Source: CAZNLL01 sp964573885 (GTDB lineage Bacteria; Desulfobacterota; DSM-4660; Desulfatiglandales; Desulfatiglandaceae). From it: 64,000 nucleotides of DNA. Positions 8,946 to 19,100 of this stretch are shown here, piece after piece. The DNA lies in contig CAZNLL010000001.1 of assembly GCA_964573885.1 (NCBI GenBank), forward strand, positions 1 through 64,000, read 5' to 3'. Within the stretch, counting starts at the first letter, position 1, and each line of letters starts with the position of its first letter. The position numbers and the translations under genes were made by a program. A model generated the notes under the pieces. It did not search any database and had not been told where the DNA came from. It was given only the letters and a program-made list of their open reading frames with translations.

Positions 8946-9397
8946 ATCAGAGTCTTGAGCCTGCCCCGTTGTTGCAAACGCATTGGCAGGATTGAGGCAG
9001 AACCTGGAGCTTGCCGTTTGTGAATTCCAGATTTAGTGAACTAATAACAGGCATTTTAAAGACCTGGAAAGAAAAAAAGCAGATTCTTCAAGCTCTTTTA
9101 TTCAACGACGGGGTCTGGTCAGCTGCAGCCAAATATCGCCCTCTCCAGAGGGTTTATGCCCCTCCTTCCGGTGCAGGGCGCGGGAAGACGCCTGAGGATC
9201 CGTGGGCTCAGGTAAGGTGAAAGTTGCTAAGATACCCCCATTCAGGGGGTTTGAGCAAGCCTTTTTGCAGGCCATTGTGTGAGGAAATTCACTTGACACA
9301 AGGTCTATCAAATAGTAAAGAAATAGGCAGAAATAGATAGGTATGTTTCCCCCCCTCACCCCCAACGCGCGCCTTGAGCTTGCCTGGAGGAATTCCC
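8946..9397. other. 452-base intergenic region between divergent genes
   Basis: No coding sequence is supported here. The stretch separates the minus-strand membrane protein gene from the plus-strand beta-barrel gene. It contains an AT-rich part with the near-palindrome TTAGTGAACTAA (about 9034-9045), then a GC-rich, structured part (about 9155-9250) with hairpins including ACCCCC-N5-GGGGGT at 9234-9250, and finally the promoter listed separately. The GC-rich part could be an untranslated leader or a terminator of something lost; I could not match it to a known riboswitch. Confidence 0.5.
9293..9321 (+). promoter_or_regulatory. Sigma-70 type promoter for the beta-barrel/FecR/giant-protein group
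   Basis: TTGACA at 9293-9298 and TAAAGA at 9316-9321 are separated by exactly 17 bases. The start codon of the first gene lies 76 bases beyond the -10 element. The same TTGxxA/TAAAGA pair precedes rpsB on the other strand in this window, which supports the call. Confidence 0.6.
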
Positions 9398-10987
9398 GTG
9401 GTTATACCCTTTCGCCGCACGGCCTTCCCGGCCCTCGTTTTTTTCCTGTTTTCCCTGTTTTGCACCTTACCTGCCGGTCTGGCGGAGCAGAGCGCCCTGA
9501 ACTACTTTGTGGACGGGGTCGAGGCCTTCCAAAGCAAGAATTATGAAGGGGCCCTGGATGCATTCAATAGGGCCATTGAACTGGATCCCGCCAAGCTTGA
9601 ATACAGGTACTACCTTGCGCTCACTTACAGGGCCATGGAAAGATATGAGACCTCCCTGGAGATCCTCGAGTATCTGGTCCAAAAGGATCCCGCCAACTAT
9701 TTTAAGGCCTATTTTGACATGGCCGGGATTTTTTCCGAACAAAAGGCGTATCAAAAGGCCCTTAAAACCCTGGACAAGGCTGAAGAAAGGCAACCTCACA
9801 ATGCCCGGGTCTACATGGAAAAGGGGTATGTGTACAAGGGTCTCAAGGCCTATGCCCAGGCCGTAGAGTGTTTCCTCAAAGCCAAAGACCTGGATCCCAA
9901 ACAGGCCCAGGTCGTCTATTTGATGGCCGGCGCGGTCTATCTCGAGGATGAACAATTTCGCCTCTCTGAGGAGATGATGAACAAGGCCATTGCCGTGGAT
10001 CCCCGGACCGCCCTGGCCGAGAGCGCCCGTCAGACCCTCCTCAGCATCAAGGGTGCCAAGAGGGCAAGGAGGCCCCTGTATCTCTCCAGTTCTTTTGCCT
10101 GGGCCTACGATGACAATGTCCCCCAAAACCCCGTGGACGAGATCGTGAGTCCCGTCCCCACCGTAGGCCGGGGAGCGGGGGATCAATTTGAGAGCTTCCT
10201 CTTCAAAGGGGGATACAAGTTCGTGAATCGAAAGGACCTTGAGGTGGGGGCCGGATATTCGCTTTATTGCATCGGGTACAAGGAGTGGACCGAGAATAAC
10301 GTGCTGGCCCACACGCCCCAGCTCTACCTGCAATATAACAAGAACCCCCTGTTCCTGCGGGTCCAGTATGACTTCAGCTACTTCTACACCGGGGGCAGTA
10401 TGGATCGGCACCACATCCCCTTTTTTCTGTCCTTTGGCAACCGCTCCGACGACAAACTGAGGATGCACAGTATCATGCCCACCCTTACCATACTGGAACC
10501 CTACAATTTAAAGAGCGATATTATTGCGGTGTATCAGGACAAGCACTACTTGGATGGGGTCACCCCCGATGCGGACTATTACTCGGGGCAGATCATCCAG
10601 TCCTATAAATTTCCCAAGGCGGATATTTATCCCCGCGCGAGTTACCGCTACGGCTATGAAGACGCGGATGATGAGACCTCGTCTTACCGGTTTCACGAGG
10701 TGTCCCTGGGAGTGAGTTTCCCTATCCACTGGGATATCACCGGTGATATCGCCCTGACCTATATGCGGACGAACTATCAGAATTTTCCCATTGCGGGTGA
10801 TCGCCGGGACAATGCCTTCATGGGCTCCATTTCCTTGACCCGGCCTATTGGAGATTGCTTTGTGATGCAGTTCTTTTACAATTACACGCACAATGATTCC
10901 AATGTGACGGATGTCACACTCGGCGGGATCGACCCCTATAAATTTAAGAAGAACATGTACATGTTTTTGATCAGTTATAACTACTAG
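9398..10987 (+). CDS. TPR plus outer-membrane beta-barrel protein (Slam-like architecture)
   Basis: A signal peptide (cleavage probably after AGLA, about residue 29) leads into four to five tetratricopeptide repeats (about residues 33-210, e.g. YRYYLALTYRAMERY). From about residue 220 to the end there are alternating amphipathic strands rich in Tyr and Phe, and the chain ends in an aromatic residue (LISYNY), the usual outer-membrane barrel signature. A periplasmic TPR domain fused to a barrel is the layout of Slam (DUF560) lipoprotein translocons, so a translocon role is a reasonable hypothesis. I chose the GTG at 9398 because GGAGG sits seven bases upstream; the TTG at 9374 has no such site. 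Length from this start is 529 residues. Confidence 0.75.
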   Translation: MVIPFRRTAFPALVFFLFSLFCTLPAGLAEQSALNYFVDGVEAFQSKNYEGALDAFNRAIELDPAKLEYRYYLALTYRAMERYETSLEILEYLVQKDPANYFKAYFDMAGIFSEQKAYQKALKTLDKAEERQPHNARVYMEKGYVYKGLKAYAQAVECFLKAKDLDPKQAQVVYLMAGAVYLEDEQFRLSEEMMNKAIAVDPRTALAESARQTLLSIKGAKRARRPLYLSSSFAWAYDDNVPQNPVDEIVSPVPTVGRGAGDQFESFLFKGGYKFVNRKDLEVGAGYSLYCIGYKEWTENNVLAHTPQLYLQYNKNPLFLRVQYDFSYFYTGGSMDRHHIPFFLSFGNRSDDKLRMHSIMPTLTILEPYNLKSDIIAVYQDKHYLDGVTPDADYYSGQIIQSYKFPKADIYPRASYRYGYEDADDETSSYRFHEVSLGVSFPIHWDITGDIALTYMRTNYQNFPIAGDRRDNAFMGSISLTRPIGDCFVMQFFYNYTHNDSNVTDVTLGGIDPYKFKKNMYMFLISYNY

Positions 10988-11021
10988 GCGCCGCTTCCTC
11001 GGTCCCTGGCAGGAGGGCAGT

Positions 11022-12398
11022 ATGGAATGGCTTAAACATCTTGACAGGAAGCTTGAAAAATGCGGGTTCCCACGGGGTGGATGGTGTCTGATCATGGCCT
11101 CCATTCTGGCGGTGATGGTCCTGTCACCCCTACGGGCTTACGGGGCCGAGGCCATCGGCGAGATTACCCGGCTTGAGGGAACGGCCTTTGCATACAGGGT
11201 AGAGGCCCCAAGACCTATCAAGGTCACCCTGGGGATGGCGGTCCGCCTCGGGGATCGTCTTAGGACCGGTTCGGATTCAAGACTGAGGATCGAACTCAAG
11301 GACGGCAGTATCCTGAGTATGGGGGAAAGGGGCGACCTCAACCTGGAGCAGTTTAAATACAATCCCCGGAAAAAGAGCCGGTTTGCCTTTTTCAGGATGG
11401 CCCTGGGCAAGCTTCGGGTCTTTGCGAATGATCTCTTGAAATTCAAGGAAAAGGATTTCAAGGTCAGGACCCCCACGGCGGTGGTCGGGGTTCGAGGCAC
11501 CCTGTTCCTGGTTTGGGTCAAGTCCAAGGCCATAACCCATGTGGTGTGCCTCAACCGGGCCGTCCAGGTGGCCAACGTGTTGAGGCCGCAACAGATGGTC
11601 TTGCTTACCAAGAACCTGGGAACCAACATCATAGGGAATAAGGTTCCCGGCAAACCCTTTCTTCTGACCCCGGACCAGCTCAGGCAATTCCAGGAAGGGC
11701 TTGAACGGTTTGCACCTCCTCCCACTACGACGACTGAGACGACGACCGAGGAGACCACCACCGAGGAAACCACCACCGAGGAGACGACCACCGAAGAGAC
11801 AACCACGGAGGAAACCACCACCGAGGCCACCACCACGGAAGAGACCACAACAGAAGCCACGACCACCGAGGCGACCACCACGGAGGCCACCACGACCCAG
11901 GCTACGACCACCGAGGCCACCACCACTCAGGCGACCACCACCACGAGTACCGCGCCGACCACGACGACCACCACAACCACGGCACCGACCACCACGACCA
12001 CCACGGCACCCACCACATCGACTTCTACAACCACTTCAACGTCTACCACCACCACGACCACCACATCCACCACTTCGACCTCCACCACGAGTTCCACCAC
12101 CACCAGCACAAGCACGACGTCCACGACCACCACCACGACCGAGCCGACGACGACCACGACCACCGGCCCGACCACGACCACCACGAGCACCACGAGCACC
12201 ACCACGTCGCCCACAACCACCACGACCACCACCACCTCCCCCACGACGACCACGAGCACCACCACTGTCCCCACCACGACTACGACGACGACCACAACCA
12301 CCACCACAACCAGCACAACGACGACGACCACCACCACAACCACCACCAGCACATCAACCCTGCCCATCCTTCCCGGTCCCCCGGGGAGGCCCGGTTAG
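11022..12398 (+). CDS. FecR-domain periplasmic/surface protein with long Thr-rich tail
   Basis: The 458-residue protein has a signal peptide (hydrophobic residues about 22-40), a FecR domain (about residues 45-185, containing LRTGSDSRLRIELKDGSILSMG and RTPTAVVGVRGT) and then, from residue 235 to 446, an almost uninterrupted low-complexity tract made of Thr with Glu, Ala, Ser and Pro, ending in a Pro/Gly tail. FecR domains without an anti-sigma region are common in secreted proteins of this kind and probably bind peptidoglycan or polysaccharide. The Thr-rich tract is like a mucin or stalk segment that keeps a domain away from the surface. The gene starts 34 bases after the barrel gene with GGAGGG before its ATG, so it belongs to the same transcription unit. 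Confidence 0.82.
   Translation: MEWLKHLDRKLEKCGFPRGGWCLIMASILAVMVLSPLRAYGAEAIGEITRLEGTAFAYRVEAPRPIKVTLGMAVRLGDRLRTGSDSRLRIELKDGSILSMGERGDLNLEQFKYNPRKKSRFAFFRMALGKLRVFANDLLKFKEKDFKVRTPTAVVGVRGTLFLVWVKSKAITHVVCLNRAVQVANVLRPQQMVLLTKNLGTNIIGNKVPGKPFLLTPDQLRQFQEGLERFAPPPTTTTETTTEETTTEETTTEETTTEETTTEETTTEATTTEETTTEATTTEATTTEATTTQATTTEATTTQATTTTSTAPTTTTTTTTAPTTTTTTAPTTSTSTTTSTSTTTTTTTSTTSTSTTSSTTTSTSTTSTTTTTTEPTTTTTTGPTTTTTSTTSTTTSPTTTTTTTTSPTTTTSTTTVPTTTTTTTTTTTTTSTTTTTTTTTTTSTSTLPILPGPPGRPG
11724..12359 (+). repeat. Tandem ACC/ACG-rich microrepeat encoding a poly-Thr tract
   Basis: For 636 bases the plus strand consists almost only of Thr codons. The first part is a 15-base array encoding TTTEE units (about 11728-11826), then TTTEA units (to about 11935), then Thr runs broken by Ser, Ala or Pro. 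The array makes long false reading frames of poly-Val on the minus strand and poly-Arg/Pro in another plus frame. Confidence 0.95.
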
Positions 12399-12400
12399 CG

Positions 12401-13147
12401 GTGGCAAAGGGCGTAATACCCATGATGATCAAAGGAAAATATCGTTTTTTGCTTTACGCCCTTCCCCTTCTGGTGATGGCTGGGGCCGTGATGATTTATT
12501 TGCCGCTCTCCCCTTCCAACGGCGAGGCCTCGCGATCCTCCGGCCTTCATAAAACGGCCCCCAGACACCGCCTCCAGGTGAGAGGCTTTCACTTCGAGGG
12601 GCGATATGAAGGGAAAAGGGTTATTTCCATCCGGTCGGACAGGTTCACCATAGAAAAGAAAAAACTCGGCTTTTTCAGCCTGGGCCTGATGAACACGGCC
12701 ACCTTCAGAAATGCCGTGATCGACCTCTATGGCAGGAAGAAAGAGGGAGGGCGGGATGGCACCCCAAAAGGACAAACCACCCCGGCCATGATTTTTAAGG
12801 GGGCCTTTAAGAAGGAGACCCTCCCGGCCTTTCCGGTTAAGGGGGTTTCCTCCGTGGTTATAGAACCGGTCCAGGTGAACCTGTACCATGAAGACGCCCT
12901 GATCGCCCGGATCGCCGCTTCTTCGGCGACCATCGGGCTCAGGGGACGAGAGGTCCTGTTTGAGGGGGATGTACTGGTCGTCTCAGGTCCAAGGGTATTG
13001 CGGACGGACCGCTTGATGCTTCTCCCCGACAAGGGTCTATTGAGAACGGACCGTCGTTTTTTGTTGAAGACACCCAGGCAAGACCTGGTGGGTGACGCTT
13101 TGACCGTTGACGTCCTTCTTACGCCTTTGAGGGCCGTGAGTTCATAA
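12401..13147 (+). CDS. LptC-like periplasmic protein
   Basis: The 248-residue product has one N-terminal membrane anchor (LLYALPLLVMAGAVMIYL) and a periplasmic region of beta-strands with patterns such as VRGFHFEGRYEGKRVISIRSDRFTIEKKK and VLFEGDVLVVSGPRVLRTDRL. This is the pattern of LptC/LptA/OstA-like proteins, which form a beta-jellyroll bridge carrying lipopolysaccharide; the second half reads like the LptA-type repeat. No lptA or lptB is next to it, so it may be a specialised paralogue. The GTG at 12401 follows the previous stop after two bases; the ATG at 12422 is an alternative start. Assignment rests on fold pattern rather than on an invariant motif. Confidence 0.62.
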   Translation: MAKGVIPMMIKGKYRFLLYALPLLVMAGAVMIYLPLSPSNGEASRSSGLHKTAPRHRLQVRGFHFEGRYEGKRVISIRSDRFTIEKKKLGFFSLGLMNTATFRNAVIDLYGRKKEGGRDGTPKGQTTPAMIFKGAFKKETLPAFPVKGVSSVVIEPVQVNLYHEDALIARIAASSATIGLRGREVLFEGDVLVVSGPRVLRTDRLMLLPDKGLLRTDRRFLLKTPRQDLVGDALTVDVLLTPLRAVSS

Positions 13148-13176
13148 AACCGTGCGTTTTTAAGGAGACGGATAAC

Positions 13177-16100
13177 ATGAGAATTTTTCGGTTGATTCTC
13201 CCTATTGGCCTTTTCCTCACCCTCCTTTGCCCCTTGAACGCAGGGGCCACCTCGTTGGAGGGATTTATCAATCAAGGGGAAAACGCCCTGTTCTCAGAGA
13301 GGGTGGAAGGGATGCTGGAGGCCCATTCCTTGTTTCGGGAAGCGCAAGCCGCCTATCCCGGGGATCCGGTGGTCAATGCCTACCTGGCCTTTACCCGCCT
13401 TATTCACTTTGTTTTGGGAGTGGATCCGTCTTGCCTTCCCGAACTCATGGCCCTGTTTGGTATCCACTGGAGAGGGGATGAACTGGAGAACCTGGACCTG
13501 GACCTGCCTCTCAACGGCCAAGACGACCTGATCCTGCCCGATACGGCCCCTACCGGAGAGTCACTTCGTTCTTTTGCAGCGGGGCCCCTGCTCACCGCGG
13601 TGAATGCCTCCATTGCCAATCTGGACGTGACCGTGGCCGGTTGGACCGACGCGGATAAGCATGTCATCTCCAGATATAAATTAAAAAACGGGGACAAGGA
13701 TATAGAGTTCGATTACGGCGACATCTTTCTCTTCCGGTCGGGTTTGAAGGCCATGAAGGCCCTTATCCTGACCACCACGGCCTATGACCTGGACATCAGC
13801 CTCCGCGAGGTCATCGCCCTGGCCAATGCCGGGCTCTTTAACCTCAAAGAGCTCTTTGACCGGTACCCGGATTTCTTGAGGCTCCTGCCCACGGCCACCA
13901 CTGACGGAAACGGGGCCGCCCTGCTCCTGGATGCCAGGACCGCCCTGCTGGAGGGCATAGAAGACTATCTCGCCGCCTCGGAAAAGATCCGTAACGACAC
14001 AAACCTGGAGCCGGGTGCCGAGGAATTGATTTCCATTGAGCCGTGTGAACTCCGGGAGGAGGAGTGGTTCCGAATCAATCTGACCAAGTTGAGGGACGCC
14101 CTCATAAATGGCACGACCTTTGAAGATGTGGACGAGGAGCCGACCTGGATCCTGACGGACGACGCCACAGGCCGGAGGCTGGAACTCCACTTTAGAACCC
14201 ACATGAGCGAGGGCCACTACCAGGGACTGGATGGATGCGATTTCATCAGCTGCGGCGGCCGCATTGAATGTGTGATCATCGACGGGGGCCAGATCAGCTT
14301 TGACCTGGAGAGCACGGACCCCGGAAAATGGGCCACCGCCACTTTTACGGGGACTTATGCACCCCTTGCGGGTCAGATCACGGACGGCACTTACGATGGT
14401 GTGGACCAAAACGGGTCTTTTTCAGGGACCTTCACGGCCGCCCGCACCGCCGTGAACCAGAGGACCACCACCATCAACCCCAATCCCTTTTTCGGAAACA
14501 CGAGCGGCCCCTATGACCTGAGGGATTTTTTGCCCCAGTTTAATCCCTTAGGGGGGCCTGTTCCCGACTCCGTGGGCTACGGACTGAACCCGGCGACCCC
14601 GGACGCCACCCTGGGGGGCATCCTCCCCGATTATACCCAAGGCGACTGGGACCTGGAGGCGGAGCCCTTTGGAACCGTGAATATACCCGTGGTGGCGAGC
14701 GGGGCCATCACCGTGGACGGTGATATGAGCGACTGGTCCGGCCTGGGGATCTCGCCCGTGTATACCGACGTCTCCGGGAATAACAAGCCTGATTTTCAAG
14801 GGACGGACATCAAGGCCCTTTCCCTGGCCAAGGATGACCAGTTCCTGTACCTGGCCATGGAACTTCATGACGGCCCGCCCAGCCAGGAAGTCATGTACTG
14901 GGTCACGGCCCGCCAGCAATATGATGACCGGCAGACGGTGGGTGACCGGGGGGCCTGGGCCGGCTGGGACAGCACCAACGGCTGGAAGGGCCAGACCGGA
15001 AAGTGGCAGGGCGCATCCTGGCAGGGATCAGGGTCCTACCCCGGCAACGGCGCTCCGGGCGCGGATGTGATGGAGTGGAAGGTCCCCCTGGATGAATTGG
15101 GTATCCTCTCCGGGAGATTTATCCGGCTCTGGACCCAGCGTGAGCCCTACCGCCCCAGCGAGGACCATCCGACGGGCCTGCACATCATGCCGCTTACCAC
15201 GATCACCGGGACCTTCACCATACCCGATTATGATTCCTCCAAGGACGGGCCTGTGTACATCGGAGTCTATCGTTTTGACGGGACCTATATGACCGACAAG
15301 GAGCACCGCCTGTCCAGTACCATTATTTTTCACGACGATTTTATTAACGGCATGACCTATACTCTTAATAAAGTGGCCGTGGGGGAAGAGGTCTTTGTGG
15401 CGGCCCGGTGGGACGCGGATTTTAACGGGGTCCTCACGCCAGGGGATTACACCGCCTTTACCGCGGTCTTTACCACCACCCAGGCGGGTCATGTGGTGGA
15501 TCTGGCCCTGGGTGATGAACACCCCCTTTTCCCGGCCCCCGCCTTCAAGAATACAGGGGTCTTCAGCAGGAGATACGAAGACGGCAGGCCTTCAAATGTC
15601 CTCCTCTGGGCCTTTATAGCGGGACCGAGCCCGGATGATGCCACCCTTACCGTGGAAGGACCGGGGGGGACCTTTGAATTGGAGCCCACCCTCTTTTTCC
15701 GCCAGGCCGGTCTCCTCTATTCGGCATCCGCCTCATCCCTGCCGGACGGGGACTATGTGTTTCACGCAAAGGATTCCCTGGGGAGGGAAGCCCAGCTCAC
15801 CTATCCCTACCACTATAACGGCGGCCTGCCCTTTGTGCTGGGGAGCAGCCTGGAGCCTGGCGATCAGGCCTACACGGATTCCACCACACCCACCCTGCAC
15901 TGGAGTGCCCCTGAGAGCGGCCTTTTTTACAAGGTCTATGTCCAGGATTCCGAAGGCAAGGCCATCTGGTATGTGTCACCCTATATGACCTCCACCTCGG
16001 TCACCGTGCCTTCTGGCCTGCTCCAGCCGGATACCGCCTACTATTGGTGGGTGAGGGTTTTTGACAGTGATACCCATCCCATGAACTGCACCCAGAGTAA

Positions 16101-19100
16101 TGTGCTTTCCTTTTTTACAGGCCCCAAACAGACCGCCTCCATTTCCACGGCCATCCTGGGGACCCTGCCGCCTGCTGGGGAGAGGACCGGGTATTATAAC
16201 TGGTGCGGCGCCAAGATCCCCGGGGTGGCCCCCTGGGACATCAGTTTGTTCCAGCTAAAAGACCCCGGTGGAGGCATCCTTTTTGAGGGCAGGCAGTCTG
16301 ACCCGCGCCTCTATACTTCCCCCTACCAGTTCAATACGGTTTATAAACCGGACAGTCCCCTGCCGGCCGGAGATTACACCCTCCGGGTGGAAGATAGCTC
16401 AGCCACACTGGCTTCAAAGACCATACCCTACGTCTATACCGGCATGGAGGCGGTGGCCAAGGAATCCATGTCACCGCCCAAGAATTATTACTTTAATCCC
16501 CTGAGCCCCACCTTTTCCTGGAATGCCGTCTCGGATCCGGAGACCTACTATTCCCTGAGGATCTACGATCCGGTCAACAAGATCCCGGTCTGGAGCAGCA
16601 CTCCCTCTCAGGATACCTCGGTGACCGTGCCCGAGGGGGTATTGATGCCGGGCGGGACCTATCTCTGGACCGTGTATACCTATGATTGGGACCCGGCGAC
16701 GGAGACCTTTAACAATTTCAACTTCGTGAATGTGGAGGGCAACAAGGTTCTCTGGCGCTTCACCGTGCCCAATGTGAGCATCTCTGGCACGGTGGGTGAT
16801 ATCGCCGGGCCCATCCCCGGGATTGAGGTGCGGGCCCTGACCGGGGAGCCCTGCGGGGGATATACCGTGGTGGCCAGCACCCTCACCAATGGAGACGGCG
16901 CGTACGCCTTCCTGGATCTGCCTCCCGGGACCTATTATTTGAAGGCCCTCCACGACGGGGCCGGCTACCTGGACGCCTGGTGGAACGCGTCCCACGGCAG
17001 CCAGTCCTGTGGCCATGCCCAGGCCGTTGTCCTGGAAGCCGGAGGCTCTGAAGGGGGCAAGGATTTCCTGCTTGCTTACGACTCAGACTCCGACGGCATG
17101 GGGGACCAGTGGGAGCTTTATTATTTCGGGGACCTCTCCCATGACGGCACCGGGGATGGGGACGGCGACGGCCTGACCGACCTCGAAGAATTTGAAAACG
17201 ATACCGATCCCACCAATCCTGACACAGACGGGGACGGGCTCTCGGACGGCCACGAGGTCAATACCTCTCACACGGATCCCCTGTCGTCGCAACCCTTTGT
17301 GGTGGCCATGACCGTCAATACCACAAGCAACCAGAGCTTTGGTTCGGCCACCCTGTTTCAGGCCGTATTTAGGAATACCCCCTACTGGGAGGTGCAATCC
17401 CTGACCGTGGACGGTCCCGACGCGTTCCATTACGCCTTCCAGGATATTGACATCGCGGATTACAAGACCAACCTCCACTACAAGCAGGTCCACCCCGGGG
17501 CCCTTACAAACGGGACCTATACCTTCACCCTCACCACCCAGGGCGGCGGTGTCCACACCTTCGATACCACCCTGTCAAGACACAATATGCCCCTGGTGGA
17601 TGTGGGCGCGGTGGTGATCACCAACCAGGACGGGAACCCGGGCCAGGTGGTGGCCGCGGAAAACGCCAAGGCCGGCACCACGGAGCCCGTCTTTGAGTGG
17701 CAGCCTGTGGATACAAGTTACCCCGTGTATTACAGCCTCATGATCGATGAATACGCCACCGGGACCCGGGTCTATAACAGCCCCAGATCTACGGACACCA
17801 CCTGCACGGTCCCGGCCGGCATCCTCATGCCCCACACCCGTTATACGTGGTCTGTGTCTGTGAATGATGCCCAGGAGAGTGCCTCCCTGAGGAACCTCTC
17901 CTATAACTGGCGCTTTTTCACCACCGACGCGCCGGCCGACCCCCTCCAGATCGACATGGCCGCGGTCTGGGGCCGAAACACCCCGGAAGGAGAGGAGACC
18001 ACGGCCTATTGTTTTGTGAGCGGCCTTTCCGCATCCGATTTGAAGCGGTTGTGGGTGGAGGGGCCCAGTGGGTTCAGCTACGATTTCAACCGGGGGGACG
18101 GTGTGGTCTTTTATGGCTTCAGGAGCCTGGTATCCCACGCCTTTGACGCCTCTTTGCCCGACGGATCCTATACCTTTTACGTGGAGGACAAGGACGGGAA
18201 AACGGCCAGCAGCACGGCCGATTTCTCACGCCTTGAAACGCCCCTGGATTGCCCCAGCCTTGTGAACCCGGGGCATAAGGTCCCCCTTCGCACCCTCACC
18301 CCCACCTTTAAATGGCAACCCATTCCTGATCCCGGGTTCCCCGTCTATTACCGGGTCAAGGTGGTGGACCTCTATACCCGTCACATCGCCTGGTGGTCGG
18401 ACTGGGCCGACGTCACCCAGGTCACGGTGCCTGCGGACGTCCTTTCCTGGAACGCCAATTACAGCTGGTATGTGGAAGTGAGCGACGGCACCGGCTCAGG
18501 GACGGTCACCAATTACGCCCGGTCCGCATCGCGCCTCTTTTACACCCGGTACGGAGAGGCTGCAGATGTGGCAGGCACCGTAACAGGCGGTGAAGTGGCC
18601 GTGGCGGGCAAGGTTTACGTGGTGGCCCTGGACGGGCCCTGGCCCGGGGGCGGTGTCCTGGCCATGGATGTGCTGGATGGGCCGGGTGCTTACGTGCTCA
18701 AGGACCTGCCCGTGGGAGGGGATGTCTATATCTACGCCAGGTGGGATGTGGATAACAGCACAAGCCGCAGCGTGGGCGACTGGGCCGGGGCCTATGGCGG
18801 GAATTCCCTGGTGATTCAATCGGGGGGGCATACGGGGATTGATTTTGCCATGAGCGGCCAGATCCCGGCCGTGACCGTCTCGGGCACGGTTACCTGTCCG
18901 GATTATACGGCCGGCGAAATAATGATTGGAGCCTATGACGGTCCTGATCCGGCCGCGGCCCATTGCCTGGGCCGGGTGACCCTTGCCGGGCCGGGCCCCT
19001 ATACCCTCGGAAACCTGCCCAAGAACATGTATGTGTGGGTCGGGGCCTTGTGGGACGCGGACGGAAGCGGGGGGGCCAACTCCGGGGATTACAGCGGGGG

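Noticed and set aside
9155..9250. Cyclic-di-GMP or cobalamin riboswitch in the GC-rich part of the 8946-9397 gap
   Set aside because: Neither the GEMM core nor the B12-box consensus is present on either strand.
11138..12367. Two minus-strand open frames (11138-11926 and 11927-12367) made almost entirely of Val
   Set aside because: They are the reverse-strand reading of the ACC/ACG Thr repeat; there is no ribosome-binding site and the composition is not that of a protein.
11701..12552. Plus-strand open frame rich in Arg and Pro overlapping the FecR gene
   Set aside because: Another frame of the same repeat array; it runs across the FecR stop into the LptC-like gene and has no recognisable domain.
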